From Phycisphaerales bacterium UBA5793 (GTDB lineage Bacteria > Planctomycetota > Phycisphaerae > Phycisphaerales > UBA5793): a stretch of 21,117 nucleotides of DNA. Where the stretch lies: assembly GCA_002418285.1 (NCBI GenBank), contig DIDT01000042.1, forward strand, positions 1 to 21,117. Reading direction: 5' to 3'. A model generated the notes under the pieces. The model was not told the DNA's origin and made no database searches. It was given only the letters and a program-made list of their open reading frames with translations. Both the position numbers and the translations under genes were made by a program. This document shows, piece after piece, positions 1 through 8,601 of this stretch. How positions within the stretch are numbered: position 1 is the stretch's first letter; every line of letters begins with the position of its first letter.

Positions 1-741
1 GAAGGCAGCGCCGGCGCCGCGGCCGGTCGGCGTGCCGCGCACGGCGTAGAGCAGCGCGGTCTTGAGGCCTGAGAAGGAGAAGTCGAGGCTGGCGGGATCG
101 AGGCGCGATATGGGAAAGTCGTAGACGTCGTCGCGGCCATGGGCGGCGCGAGCGTCGACGCGCGGGCCGCCGGGGTAGCCGAGGTTCATGATCGTGGCAG
201 CCTTGTCGTAGGCTTCGCCGATGGCGTCGTCGATGGTGCGGCCGATGCACTGCACGTCGAGAGGCGAACGCATGACAAAGAGACTGGAGTGCCCGCCGGA
301 GACGACGAGGCCGATCGCGGGGTACTGCGGCTGATCGGTCGTGTCGAGGCATGCGGCGTGGAGGTGGGCGCTGATGTGATCGACGCCGATGAGCGGCTTG
401 TCCCACGCCCACGCGAGCGCCTTGGCCGCGGCGACGCCGACGAGCAGCGAGCCGATCAGGCCCGGTCGGTGGCCCACGGCGACGGCGGAGATCTCGTCGG
501 GGCCGAGGCCCGCCTGGTCGATGGCGCGGGCGATGACGGGGTAGATGCGTTCGAGGTGCGCGCGGCTGGCGATCTCGGGCACCACGCCGCCGAACTCTTC
601 GTGCAGCTCTTCCTGCGTGGCGACGACGTTGGAAAGGACATCGCGGCCATCGCGCACGATGGCCGCGGCTGTCTCGTCACAACTGGACTCAATGCCGAGT
701 ATGGTACAACTGGGAGGTTCGTCGTCTTGCGTTGGCATCAT
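1..741 (-). CDS. tsaD: TsaD, tRNA N6-adenosine threonylcarbamoyltransferase (C-terminus beyond window)
   Basis: Transfers the threonylcarbamoyl group from threonylcarbamoyl-AMP to A37 of ANN-decoding tRNAs, in the cytoplasm, together with TsaB and TsaE. The 247 visible residues carry the family hallmarks: an N-terminal ASKHA-fold start (LGIESSCDETAAAIV, about residues 15-29), the HxxxH metal site in DHISAHLHAA (His122 and His126), the glycine-rich LVVSGGHSSL segment and SFSGLKTALL near the cut end. The reading frame stays open to base 1, so roughly the last quarter is missing. The ATG at 741 has AAGGG five bases upstream; a second ATG at 738 is possible. It lies 25 bp after the S41 protease gene, so the two are probably co-transcribed. 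Identification is confident from the motifs. Confidence 0.95.
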   Translation of the reverse strand, partial: MMPTQDDEPPSCTILGIESSCDETAAAIVRDGRDVLSNVVATQEELHEEFGGVVPEIASRAHLERIYPVIARAIDQAGLGPDEISAVAVGHRPGLIGSLLVGVAAAKALAWAWDKPLIGVDHISAHLHAACLDTTDQPQYPAIGLVVSGGHSSLFVMRSPLDVQCIGRTIDDAIGEAYDKAATIMNLGYPGGPRVDARAAHGRDDVYDFPISRLDPASLDFSFSGLKTALLYAVRGTPTGRGAGAAF

Positions 742-766
742 CACACCCTTCGTCGGTCGCGGGATA

Positions 767-2416
767 TCAGTTGTCCTTCCTGTCTTCGTTGGCGGGTTCG
801 AGGCCGGCCTGGCGGAGCGCGGGTTCGAGCGAGCCGGATTCCTTGATGCGCAGGGTGGCGATGAGTTTACCGGTTGCATCGTGCACTTCGACGGTGCCGC
901 CGGCGATGTCCTGATCATCGGGGATGAGATCGACGGGCTTCTTGTCTTCATCGGGGATGAAGGAGTTCAGGTTGGTCAGGCGCTCGTCGATCTGGTCGAG
1001 CTGCTCGATGTAGAAGTCGCGCTGGCGTTCGACGAGGTGAAGTTCCTCGATGAGGGCGTCGGAGGGTTTCATCTCCTGGCCGGTCGCGACCCACTCGTTC
1101 TTTTCGTTGCGGAGGCGCAAGGCCTTGATGGCGGCACTGAGTTGGGGGTCCTTGAGGGTTTCTTCGACCCACTGCGCGTTGCCCCAGTCACCCTTGCCAT
1201 TGCCCTCGCGGATGACGCCGAGGTCGTTGCGAACGTCGATCATTTCGCGGTACTGGTCGTTGGTCATGGGGACGAAGAAGCCGGGGTCGGGATCGACGCC
1301 CCAGGTCTTGGAGTCGGGCCACTTGTGGAGGTTGCGGCCGGAGGGCAGGTAGTACTGGGCCGTGGTGATCTTGAGCTGGCCGGCGCCGGAGTGGAGCGTG
1401 CGGACATCCTGAACGAGTCCCTTGCCGAACGAACGCGTGCCGAGGATGATGGCGCGGTGATCGTCCTGCAGGGCGCCGGAGACGATCTCGCTGGCGGAGG
1501 CGGACTGGCTGTTGACCATCACCACCATGGGGAAGTCGGGCAGCGTGCCGTCTTTGTGGGCGCTATACGAGCGATCGACTTCGCGGCCCTTGACGGAGAC
1601 GATGACGCCGTCGTTGATGAGCATGTCGGAGATTTCGATCGCCGACTGGAGCGAGCCGCCGGGATTGAAGCGGAGGTCGAGAACGAGACCCTTGACGCCT
1701 TCTTTGACGAGGTTGCTGGCGGCCTGATAGAGATCGAAAGACGTCGTCTCAGTGAACTGACGGATGCGGATGTAGGCGAGTTTCTGATCGCGATCGAGCC
1801 AGTAGTCCCAGTCTTCGCCGATGCGGTGAACGCCTTCGACGGTGGAGACCTGGATCTGGCCGCGTGTGACGGTTACGTCCTCAGTTTCATCTTCAGGTGT
1901 GCTTTCGCGATGGACGGTGACGACAACCTTGGTGTTGGGATTGCCCATGAGGCGATCAATGGACTCGTCGATGGGTTCGTCCTTGGTGGTCTTGCCGTCG
2001 ATGGCGCGAACCTGATCGCCGGCGCGGATGCCGGCTTCGAGTGCGGGCGAACCGGCCATGGGGCTGATGATGGTGAGCCAGCCGTTGGCGAGTTCGACAG
2101 AAGCGCCGATGCCGACGTAGCGGCCGCGGACGTTCTTGTCGAAATCACCCTGATCCTTCTTGGGGATGTAGTTGGTGTAGGGGTCGCCGAGTTCTTTGAG
2201 CATGCCATCGATGGCGGCGCCCTGGAGGTCCTTGTACTGGGCGTCGTCGAGTTCCTTGAAGTAGCTCTTGCGAACTTCGAGAAGGACATCCTGAATCGGA
2301 TCGAACCAGGCAAGGGCGTCGAATCGGTCACCGGCCGCGGAAGCCAGTTGCACGATCACAACCATGAGCAGGGCGATCATGCAGGTCGGGGCCAGTATTC
2401 GCTTCATTGAACGCAT
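767..2416 (-). CDS. S41 family C-terminal-processing peptidase (CtpA/Prc-like), exported
   Basis: A periplasmic serine protease that would cleave proteins at their C-termini. The 549-aa product starts with a signal peptide or anchor (basic MRSMKR, then a hydrophobic stretch ending LASAA). A PDZ domain follows at about residues 98-173, with a GIGASVE carboxylate-binding loop. The S41 catalytic domain spans about 205-368. The catalytic Ser is in SQSASASE (Ser307) and the Lys in SFGKG (Lys332); their 25-residue spacing matches Prc and D1-processing proteases. About 180 further residues, partly charged and helical, form a C-terminal extension of unknown role. The ATG at 2416 was chosen because GAGGAG lies about 7 bases upstream; an in-frame extension to 2527 lacks such a site and would bury the signal peptide. 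tsaD follows 25 bp downstream. Confidence 0.93.
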   Translation of the reverse strand: MRSMKRILAPTCMIALLMVVIVQLASAAGDRFDALAWFDPIQDVLLEVRKSYFKELDDAQYKDLQGAAIDGMLKELGDPYTNYIPKKDQGDFDKNVRGRYVGIGASVELANGWLTIISPMAGSPALEAGIRAGDQVRAIDGKTTKDEPIDESIDRLMGNPNTKVVVTVHRESTPEDETEDVTVTRGQIQVSTVEGVHRIGEDWDYWLDRDQKLAYIRIRQFTETTSFDLYQAASNLVKEGVKGLVLDLRFNPGGSLQSAIEISDMLINDGVIVSVKGREVDRSYSAHKDGTLPDFPMVVMVNSQSASASEIVSGALQDDHRAIILGTRSFGKGLVQDVRTLHSGAGQLKITTAQYYLPSGRNLHKWPDSKTWGVDPDPGFFVPMTNDQYREMIDVRNDLGVIREGNGKGDWGNAQWVEETLKDPQLSAAIKALRLRNEKNEWVATGQEMKPSDALIEELHLVERQRDFYIEQLDQIDERLTNLNSFIPDEDKKPVDLIPDDQDIAGGTVEVHDATGKLIATLRIKESGSLEPALRQAGLEPANEDRKDN

Positions 2417-2500
2417 CAAAAGACTCCTCTCGGACTCGCTGAGGCACTGGAATGTGAAATCGAGGGTGAACCGATACATGATCGGCTCAGGTGGCAACGG

Positions 2501-2509
2501 ATGATAGCA
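2501..2509 (-). promoter_or_regulatory. Possible extended -10 promoter for the S41 protease-tsaD unit
   Basis: On the minus strand TGC-TATCAT fits an extended -10 element (TGn followed by a 5/6 match to TATAAT), about 85 bases upstream of the protease start and downstream of the terminator at 2560-2596. No good -35 is visible, as is common for extended -10 promoters. This is a pattern match only. Confidence 0.35.
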
Positions 2510-2559
2510 GAAACGGCTCGTTGGCATCCGGTGTTCAGACTCGCCCGACAGGACGAATG

Positions 2560-2596
2560 AAAAACCGCGCCCCGACTTGTACAGCCGGGGCGCGGT
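2560..2596 (-). terminator. Intrinsic terminator after the 303-aa exported protein gene
   Basis: On the minus strand a GC-rich stem (ACCGCGCCCCG pairing with CGGGGCGCGGT, about 11 bp) encloses an 11-base loop, and a run of five T follows, the first being part of the stem. It begins about 48 bases after the stop codon of the minus-strand gene ending at 2645. It should insulate that gene from the S41 protease gene. Confidence 0.85.
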
Positions 2597-2644
2597 CGCG
2601 TTGGGCCCAATCGCGTGAGATGATCTGAATCACCTCAAAGTGGA

Positions 2645-3556
2645 TTACTGGATAACGCGGTCCTCGACATCCGTGGTGTTGCCCAGTTCGCAACCCTGGA
2701 ACCACACACGACGGCCGGTCGCATTGCCGGGAATGGGAAGGCTCCATGACACGTCGCCGTTCACGTCCGCGCGGCGCTGGGTCGCGAGAATGGGGCGGGC
2801 GAGATCGAGGGTGATGCCGAGCTGCGGCACATTGGTGCTGCCCAGACCGTTGAGGGAGTAGACGAGGTACTGGGTCTGGTTCGGTGTGGCGCCGGAGATG
2901 CTGAAGTCACCTCTCTGGCCGTGTGTCAGCGTGCCGACGGTGAGGTCATAGCCGCCGCCGCCGCCGGGGAAGGTCAGGGTGGCATTGCCGGTGGCGCTCA
3001 CGACGTCGACTGAGACGTCGTCAACGTAGATCGCATCGCCGTCGAGGCCGGAGTAGATGCGTGCTTCGAGAACGAATGCGTTGCGGCAGCCGAATTGTCC
3101 ACCGCAGTCGTCATCAAAGGTCCAGGTCCACTCGAGGTAAGACCATCCACTGCCATCGGAGTAGGTGCTGTTGCCGCTGGCGCTGCCGCGGTAGGAGTAG
3201 ACGTCGCCGGGGTTGGCGTAGTGAGCCCAGATACGGCCGGACGGATTGCCGCCTGGGGTTGTGTCGTAGATCCACATGCCGGCGGTGATGGTGTCGCCGG
3301 AGGTGAGGTTCTCGATGTAGGCGACATAGGCCTGCGGCGTGCCACCGAGCGTTTCTTCGGTCATCTTGAGCGACCGGGTGCCGCCGTGCGCCTGCTCGGT
3401 GGAGTTTTCTGTGACGAGCACTGCGCCGTCTTCAAACACGCCAAGGACAGTGCCGCCGTCTTCCCAATCGTAGGTTCCCATGAGATGCTGCGCATTGGCC
3501 GCGCCCGTGATCAACCCCATCGCCGCAAACGCCAGAACTGCTTTCTTCATGATCAT
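2645..3556 (-). CDS. Exported protein with jelly-roll-like domain and repeated C-terminal domain
   Basis: Function unknown. The 303-aa product has a classic signal peptide (MIMKKAVLAFAAMGLITGAANA). Next comes a domain of about 170 residues, rich in aromatic residues, Gly and Thr, resembling the beta-sandwich carbohydrate-binding or concanavalin-like folds seen in planctomycete surface proteins: it has a GGTRSLKM-like start, an alternating TAGMWIYDTT strand and a DAIYVDDVSVDV ending. The last ~100 residues form a separate domain clearly related to the C-terminus of the nuclease-fold protein at 3698-5038: a shared YS..GLG pattern, PQLG-V/I-TL, GR-x-W/L-x-Q and a TDV near the end. The ATG at 3556 was chosen because AAAGGA precedes it; an in-frame ATG at 3574 lacks such a site. 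A terminator follows the gene. A jelly-roll role is inferred from pattern, not from a search. Confidence 0.82.
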   Translation of the reverse strand: MIMKKAVLAFAAMGLITGAANAQHLMGTYDWEDGGTVLGVFEDGAVLVTENSTEQAHGGTRSLKMTEETLGGTPQAYVAYIENLTSGDTITAGMWIYDTTPGGNPSGRIWAHYANPGDVYSYRGSASGNSTYSDGSGWSYLEWTWTFDDDCGGQFGCRNAFVLEARIYSGLDGDAIYVDDVSVDVVSATGNATLTFPGGGGGYDLTVGTLTHGQRGDFSISGATPNQTQYLVYSLNGLGSTNVPQLGITLDLARPILATQRRADVNGDVSWSLPIPGNATGRRVWFQGCELGNTTDVEDRVIQ

Positions 3557-3697
3557 CGTTCCTTTCCACTCCATTCAGGTATTGCATTGGTCCGCATCGA
3601 ATTCCACTCGATGCACATTTTGAACAAACTCCCGACCGACCCGCAAGGCACAGCGCCAGGCGGGACTCGAAACGCATCGCCTCTCACGCGCGTTGCC

Positions 3698-5038
3698 TCA
3701 CTCGACAAACCTCCACACCACGTCGGTGACGGAACCCTGCCGGGCCGCCTGGATCCACAGGTTGCGGCCGAGCAGATCGACCGGGACGCGGCCGCGAATC
3801 GACGCGTCGCCCTGTTGGTTGGCGCGCGTCGCCCCGATGAGAGTGGGCGCCTGCAGGCCGAGCGTCACCCCCAACTGGGGAACCGGCGTGAGACCAAGCC
3901 CTCGCCGCGAATAGATGAAGTAGACGTTCTCGCCCGGCAGCGCGTGTGTAACGCGCAACGTGGCAACCAATCCGGCCACGAGAGGCGGAACGTCGAGCGT
4001 GAAGCGAGCAACTGGCGCAGTGTAATCCGCGACCACCGGCAAATGATCAGAAGCGAGCGCGAGCGCCTCGGCCTTCCACTGCTCATCGGGCGCGAAGTAC
4101 GCGTTGTTGCCAAAGTTGATGGCGCGGTTGTAGTGTTGTCCGTCATTGCCGAAGCTGCGATAGGACTGGACGATCACGTCAAAGCCGACGCCATCGTCAA
4201 GTTCTTCGCTGCACAGTTGGAAGTCGAATCGATCATCCATGCCGCCTGCGGTCAGATCGGGGTTGCTTCCATCATGGGGAGACTGGGTCTGAGCCAGCGC
4301 CGCAAACGAGCCGAGGAACCGCGGATCGACGGCGCGTCCATTGCCCGAGTCAAAGAAGCGCCGGAACGCGTACTCGGAAGGTGAATAGACGTTCCAGTCG
4401 CCGGTGTAGATGATGTGCGCGCCGGCGGGCAGCGTGTCGGCATCGCGGCGGACGGCGTCGGCTTCGCTGGATCGTTGCGACTCGTTGCTCGGCCCGGTGT
4501 CGGCTTTGAAGTGCGAGCCGTAGATGTAGAACGACACGGAAGCATCTTCAATGCAGTGGAATTTCCAGCGGTCGGTGGCGCGGGGGCCGTTGTGGTTGGT
4601 GATGTCGCGGTGCGCGGCCGTCTCTTCAACGAGCGAATCATCGCGATAGAACAACGCGTTCTCACCGCCCCCGCCTCCGTTGGCGGTGAAGGTCGCCAGG
4701 CGATATTGCACGCCGATGGGCGCAAACGCATCAAGCCATGATTTGATCGTGCCCGTCGTACCCGGCTCGACTTCCTGGAAGACGTACACATCCGGAGCGC
4801 GGATCACGCCCGTCTCCGGCGTGGGATCTTCGGCCAGCGATTGAAAGACCTTGCGCAGGTCAATCGACGAGCCGATGAGCTCGGCGATGTTGTAGTTCAC
4901 CACGCGAAGCGGCGCATCAACCTGCGCCAGCGCGGGCGCTTTCCACGCGGCGGCAAGCAGACAAACACCGGCCATCAAAGCGCGGTAGATGCGAGGCGCT
5001 TTCGAGTTGTCTCGCTTTCCCTCCGCCCGAATCGTCAT
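3698..5038 (-). CDS. Secreted endonuclease/exonuclease/phosphatase (EEP) family protein
   Basis: Predicted extracytoplasmic metal-dependent phosphodiesterase or nuclease of the DNase I-like fold; the substrate (DNA, RNA, phospholipid) cannot be told from sequence. The 446 residues start with a signal peptide ending near ALAQ (residue ~39). EEP motifs appear in order: VVNYNI (Asn50), VFQEVE (metal-binding Glu89), GSHFKAD (His176), TGDWNVY (Asp214, Asn216), MDDRFD (~267-272) and SDHLPVVADY (Asp331, His332). All usual catalytic residues are present. Residues ~347-446 form the domain shared with the exported protein at 2645-3556. The ATG overlaps the stop of the upstream pseudopilin gene (ATGA), indicating translational coupling. 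Confidence 0.9.
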   Translation of the reverse strand: MTIRAEGKRDNSKAPRIYRALMAGVCLLAAAWKAPALAQVDAPLRVVNYNIAELIGSSIDLRKVFQSLAEDPTPETGVIRAPDVYVFQEVEPGTTGTIKSWLDAFAPIGVQYRLATFTANGGGGGENALFYRDDSLVEETAAHRDITNHNGPRATDRWKFHCIEDASVSFYIYGSHFKADTGPSNESQRSSEADAVRRDADTLPAGAHIIYTGDWNVYSPSEYAFRRFFDSGNGRAVDPRFLGSFAALAQTQSPHDGSNPDLTAGGMDDRFDFQLCSEELDDGVGFDVIVQSYRSFGNDGQHYNRAINFGNNAYFAPDEQWKAEALALASDHLPVVADYTAPVARFTLDVPPLVAGLVATLRVTHALPGENVYFIYSRRGLGLTPVPQLGVTLGLQAPTLIGATRANQQGDASIRGRVPVDLLGRNLWIQAARQGSVTDVVWRFVE

Positions 5039-6045
5039 TTGACCACCGACGGGTTGGTTGGATCGAGTATGCCGCCAGTCACCCGGGACCCGCTTGGGTA
5101 CCAGTAGTGGATGGAGCGCGACTCGTCTTCATCCATCGTGCCGGCGTGCCCATCGAAGTAGGACACGACCATCTTCGTGTCGTGGCGATAGGCGAATCGT
5201 CGCATGGCTTCGCGTTGGGCCTCGGTGAACGAACCGCTGCGCCGACCCAGCGTGGCGGGATCGCCGGAGTGTCCGACGGCAGGGCCGTGATTCATGAAGT
5301 TGCCACCTTCATCCTGGAATGGGAAGGCGTTGAAGGTGATCTCAAAGGTGCTGCCGTCGACGTAGCGCGTGCCGTCCATCGTGCAGACCTTCCCGTCCGG
5401 GCGATTGATGTAGTCGAGGCGCGGACGGTAGTTTGAAAAGAGAATCGGCATGCCCCAGTCCTGACGAGAGGAGTAGTCGCTGATCGGATCGTTGCGGCTG
5501 CTTGACAGGTGCATGCCCATGTTGGCGGCGTAGCTGTTGGTGCGCAGTTGCGTGACGGGGATGCCGTCAAACGTATTGCCGCCGCCGTACTGGGCCGCGT
5601 ACGTCTCCCGATTGGCCGGGCAGGCGAAGGCCTGCTCGAAGATCATCCGGAGGCGGCGCTCGGCGATGCGGTTCTCTTCGCCGGGCTGCTTTCCGGGCAG
5701 GTTCAGGCTGTAAGCGAGGATGGGTGAGAGCCAGTCGACGTTCTGCGTTGGAGCTGAGGGGGAATTGCCGATGTCGCTACCGCTGCGGATGTGAGCGCCG
5801 CTCGTGTTGGGGCCAGCGATCCACTGCTGGTGTTCAGCCCCGTAGGTGGCGAATCCAATGGACGCCTGCCGCTGGCTCGCCACGCAAACCGCGGTTCGAC
5901 TGGCCGTCCGGGCATGGCCCAATGCAGGCAGGAGCAGGCTGATGAGCAGGGCGATGACGGAGATCACGACCAGCAGTTCGATCAGAGTAAAACCGGACCG
6001 AACCGCGACCCTGATCCGACCTTCTGGCGTCAGCACTGGCATCAT
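5035..6045 (-). CDS. Type II secretion/type IV pilin-like protein, H-X9-DG family
   Basis: Pseudopilin of the large planctomycete family. The 336-aa product has the class III signal RSGFTLIELLVVISVIALL (residues 16-34), where a prepilin peptidase would cut between Gly18 and Phe19 and methylate the Phe. A hydrophobic helix and a globular domain follow. Near the C-terminus His-DTKMVVSYF-Asp-Gly matches the H-X9-DG motif exactly (nine residues between His and DG), a hallmark of these pilin-like proteins. The ATG at 6045 follows GGTGGAG with 5 bases between; an in-frame ATG at 6087 is less well placed. The gene overlaps the EEP nuclease gene by 4 bases. Such proteins are very numerous in planctomycetes and their individual roles are mostly unknown. 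Confidence 0.9.
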   Translation of the reverse strand: MMPVLTPEGRIRVAVRSGFTLIELLVVISVIALLISLLLPALGHARTASRTAVCVASQRQASIGFATYGAEHQQWIAGPNTSGAHIRSGSDIGNSPSAPTQNVDWLSPILAYSLNLPGKQPGEENRIAERRLRMIFEQAFACPANRETYAAQYGGGNTFDGIPVTQLRTNSYAANMGMHLSSSRNDPISDYSSRQDWGMPILFSNYRPRLDYINRPDGKVCTMDGTRYVDGSTFEITFNAFPFQDEGGNFMNHGPAVGHSGDPATLGRRSGSFTEAQREAMRRFAYRHDTKMVVSYFDGHAGTMDEDESRSIHYWYPSGSRVTGGILDPTNPSVVK

Positions 6046-6116
6046 TGCATCTCCACCTCTTGGTGCGTTGATGGGTGTTCGAAACATAGCGTAGGCCCCT
6101 CTGGTCAGCCCCGGGT

Positions 6117-6122
6117 TAGAAT
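6117..6122 (+). promoter_or_regulatory. Possible -10 box for pdxA
   Basis: TAGAAT (5/6 match to TATAAT) lies 46 bases upstream of the pdxA start in the divergent region between the pseudopilin and pdxA. No matching -35 is visible at the usual distance, so this is a weak call. Confidence 0.25.
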
Positions 6123-6167
6123 CGAGTGCAATTCGGAATTCCCCCCGACCCCGGAGCCCTCTCTCCC

Positions 6168-7229
6168 ATGCCCGAGCCGCGCGACCATCTCGTCATCGGG
6201 ATCACGATGGGCGATCCCTGCGGCATCGGGCCGGAGATCGTCGTCAAGGCGATAGCAAACCCGCGCATTCGCAACTCGGTGGGATTCAGGATCTTCGGAG
6301 ATGCACAGACGCTGGCCAAGGCGGCGGAGGCAGCCAGGATCGAACCCTCATGGTGGATCGAGACGGACCAGCAGCGCAGCGGTGTCCGGCCGGTGCGGGG
6401 TCAGGCGGTTGTCGTTGATCATCCGCAGTTTGCGCCCGGGATTCGGGATGAACTGGCGCGGCGATCGCCCGGGCCCTCGCGCATCGGGGGCGAGTCATCT
6501 CTCGCGTTTCTTAACGCCGCCGTGGATGCGTCGAGGCTGGAAGTTGGCGACCCGCACCGCGTCGATGCCATCGCAACGGCGCCGATTTCCAAGTCTTCAT
6601 GGCACATGGCGGGCCTGAAGCGCTTTCCAGGGCACACGGAGTTTCTCGCCGATCGCACGAAGGCCAGGCATCACGCGATGATGTTCGTTGCGCCGCAGTT
6701 GCGCGTCGTGCTTGCGACGATCCATGTGCCGCTCATGGAGGTGCGCAACCTGCTGACCATCGGCCGGGTTTTTGAGCCCATCGTGCTGGGACACGAAGCG
6801 TGTCGCGAGCTGCTGGGGATCGAGCGGCCGCGCATTGCGGTGTGCGGCCTCAACCCGCACGCCTCGGAGAGCGGATTGTTCGGCGATGAAGAGAAGCGAC
6901 TCATCGAACCGGCCATTCGCCAGGCGGTTGAGCACGGCATCAATGCGACGGGCCCCTACCCCGCCGACACGATCTTCAACGCCGCGGTGGATGGGAAGTT
7001 CGATCTCGTGGTTGCGATGTATCACGATCAGGGATTGATCCCTGTGAAACTGCTCGCGCGCGATGAGGCGGTCAATGTCACGATCGGGTTGCCCATCATC
7101 CGCACCAGCCCGGACCACGGCACGGCGTTCGACATCGCCGGCCGCGGTGTGGCCCGGCCGGGCTCGATGGTCGCGGCGATCGAACTGGCAATTTCCATGG
7201 CCCGGCGGCGGCTGGATTCCCGGGAGTGA
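6168..7229 (+). CDS. pdxA: PdxA, 4-hydroxythreonine-4-phosphate dehydrogenase
   Basis: NAD(P)-dependent oxidation of 4-phosphohydroxy-L-threonine in the DXP-dependent pathway to pyridoxal phosphate, in the cytoplasm. The 353-aa product has normal length and a full set of family motifs: GITMGDPCGIGPE near the N-terminus, ATAPISKSSW, PGHTEFLADR (metal-ligand His156), HVPLMEVRNLL, GLNPHASESGLFG, MYHDQGLIPVKLL (metal-ligand His286) and TSPDHGTAFDIAG. The ATG at 6168 gives the standard N-terminus, with GGAG about 11 bases upstream; a start at 6126 would add 14 residues without family support. No other vitamin B6 gene is nearby. The TonB-like gene follows on the same strand after ~60 bases. Confidence 0.95.
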   Translation: MPEPRDHLVIGITMGDPCGIGPEIVVKAIANPRIRNSVGFRIFGDAQTLAKAAEAARIEPSWWIETDQQRSGVRPVRGQAVVVDHPQFAPGIRDELARRSPGPSRIGGESSLAFLNAAVDASRLEVGDPHRVDAIATAPISKSSWHMAGLKRFPGHTEFLADRTKARHHAMMFVAPQLRVVLATIHVPLMEVRNLLTIGRVFEPIVLGHEACRELLGIERPRIAVCGLNPHASESGLFGDEEKRLIEPAIRQAVEHGINATGPYPADTIFNAAVDGKFDLVVAMYHDQGLIPVKLLARDEAVNVTIGLPIIRTSPDHGTAFDIAGRGVARPGSMVAAIELAISMARRRLDSRE

Positions 7230-7290
7230 AATCCGTGAATCAGCAGACTTTGCCATGCCCGGTTGGGCAGGTCACTATCATTCATTTCCC

Positions 7291-8592
7291 ATGACTGTGC
7301 GGACAGGCCAACTCGCCGTTTGCATCGCCTTGCTTGTTTCGCTGGTGTTGCACCTCAGCGCATTTGGGCTGGTGCGAACGATTCGCGACTGGCGCGAATC
7401 GACGGTGACTGAATCGCGCTCGCCGGAAGTGCAGCCCGATCTGCGACCCGAAGATCCGCCGCCGCCGGACGAGGATGAATTCAAGCCCGGCATCGAAGAA
7501 GGCGCACCGGCGGTTGTGACGTGGATCGGTTACGACGAATACAAGGAGCATCTCGCGCGCCTCGCGAACACCGATCAGGCGGCGTTCACGAGCGCAATCG
7601 CCAAGGGCATTCCGGAGTCAAACAGCGAGGTCGAGGCGCCGCCGCAGCAGACGCCTCCGACGGCGCAACCAACGTTTTCCCCACCACCCGTCGAGACAAC
7701 TGCGAAGGCTGTGGAACCACCGCTGGATGTCACGAAGATTGATGAACCGAACGCGGGCCAAGCCGCGCCCCCGGCGCCTGAGATTGCAGAGGTGCAACCA
7801 CCGATCGAGACGGCGCCGGTTGAGTCGTTGAAGGTGCCCGAGCAGGCATCCGAGCAGGTTGTGCCTGAGCCGCTGAAAATCGAGCCAGCAGAAAGTCACC
7901 CCGCCGAAGCTACGCCCACAGAGCAGGCCGCTCAGAAGCCGGTCGAATCAGAGCAAACGGCGGAGCCGACAAAGATCGAGCCCGAGCCGCAGGAACCCAC
8001 ACCGCTTCAGGATCCTCAAGTCGAGCCGGCCCCCGAGGTGGAGCCGTCGCTGCTGCCGACGACGGTCCCGACACCGATCCCGGGGATCGCACCTACTCCG
8101 GTGTCGACGCCGCAAGGCGAACCGGTTGCCAGGGACTCGGAGAGAAGTGACAAAGATTCACCGGCGACGAGCACGAAGCAGGTGCCCGAGTCGAAGTGGG
8201 ACAACGGCCAGCCGCTCGCTGCCGAGGGGATGGAACTGCGCCCCTACTCACTGTATCGGCACATCACGTGGGACTCGCACGACATCATGTTCGCGCAGCA
8301 ACTCAACCGCGGCCGCTGGGAAGGGCGCGTGCTGCGCAACCCAATCGTGTCGATGCGCTTCGATCGGCACGGCCGCGTCGGTGAGGTGCGCATCATCCGC
8401 CCGAGCGGGTACGCGCCGCTCGATCAGCTGTATCTCAAATCGTGGATCGCGCGATGGACGGCGGCTGATGAACGGCTGGCCAAACTCGGGCCGGATGAAC
8501 TGACGAACCCGATCCAGATGAAGATCATTTTCATCGACGAACCCAGACCGATGCCGGCCGACGATAAGGCAAACCCGAACAAAGGTTCGTAA
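7291..8592 (+). CDS. TonB/TolA-like protein with proline/glutamate-rich periplasmic linker
   Basis: Probable inner-membrane-anchored energy transducer or periplasm-spanning protein. The 433-aa product has a short cytoplasmic N-terminus and one membrane helix (about residues 7-28, LAVCIALLVSLVLHLSAFGLV). A long Pro/Glu/Ala-rich region (about 45-310) follows, as in TonB and TolA. The C-terminal ~100 residues resemble a TonB C-terminal domain: VSMRFDRHGRVGEVRIIRPSG followed by PLDQLYLKSW. ExbB and ExbD are not in the window, so the motor partner is unknown. The start is uncertain: ATG 7291 puts the membrane helix near the N-terminus, ATG 7255 would add 12 residues, and neither has a strong ribosome binding site. 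A hairpin follows the stop. Confidence 0.8.
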   Translation: MTVRTGQLAVCIALLVSLVLHLSAFGLVRTIRDWRESTVTESRSPEVQPDLRPEDPPPPDEDEFKPGIEEGAPAVVTWIGYDEYKEHLARLANTDQAAFTSAIAKGIPESNSEVEAPPQQTPPTAQPTFSPPPVETTAKAVEPPLDVTKIDEPNAGQAAPPAPEIAEVQPPIETAPVESLKVPEQASEQVVPEPLKIEPAESHPAEATPTEQAAQKPVESEQTAEPTKIEPEPQEPTPLQDPQVEPAPEVEPSLLPTTVPTPIPGIAPTPVSTPQGEPVARDSERSDKDSPATSTKQVPESKWDNGQPLAAEGMELRPYSLYRHITWDSHDIMFAQQLNRGRWEGRVLRNPIVSMRFDRHGRVGEVRIIRPSGYAPLDQLYLKSWIARWTAADERLAKLGPDELTNPIQMKIIFIDEPRPMPADDKANPNKGS

Positions 8593-8601
8593 GACATCGG
8601 T

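Noticed and set aside
545..2410. Long plus-strand open frame (621 codons) opposite the S41 protease gene
   Set aside because: It is the antisense of a gene with clear PDZ and S41 catalytic motifs; the translation is Val/Asp/Gly-rich with no domain. It is a product of high GC.
3095..4384. Plus-strand open frame (429 codons) opposite the exported protein and EEP genes
   Set aside because: It spans two real minus-strand genes and the gap between them, with no recognisable domain.
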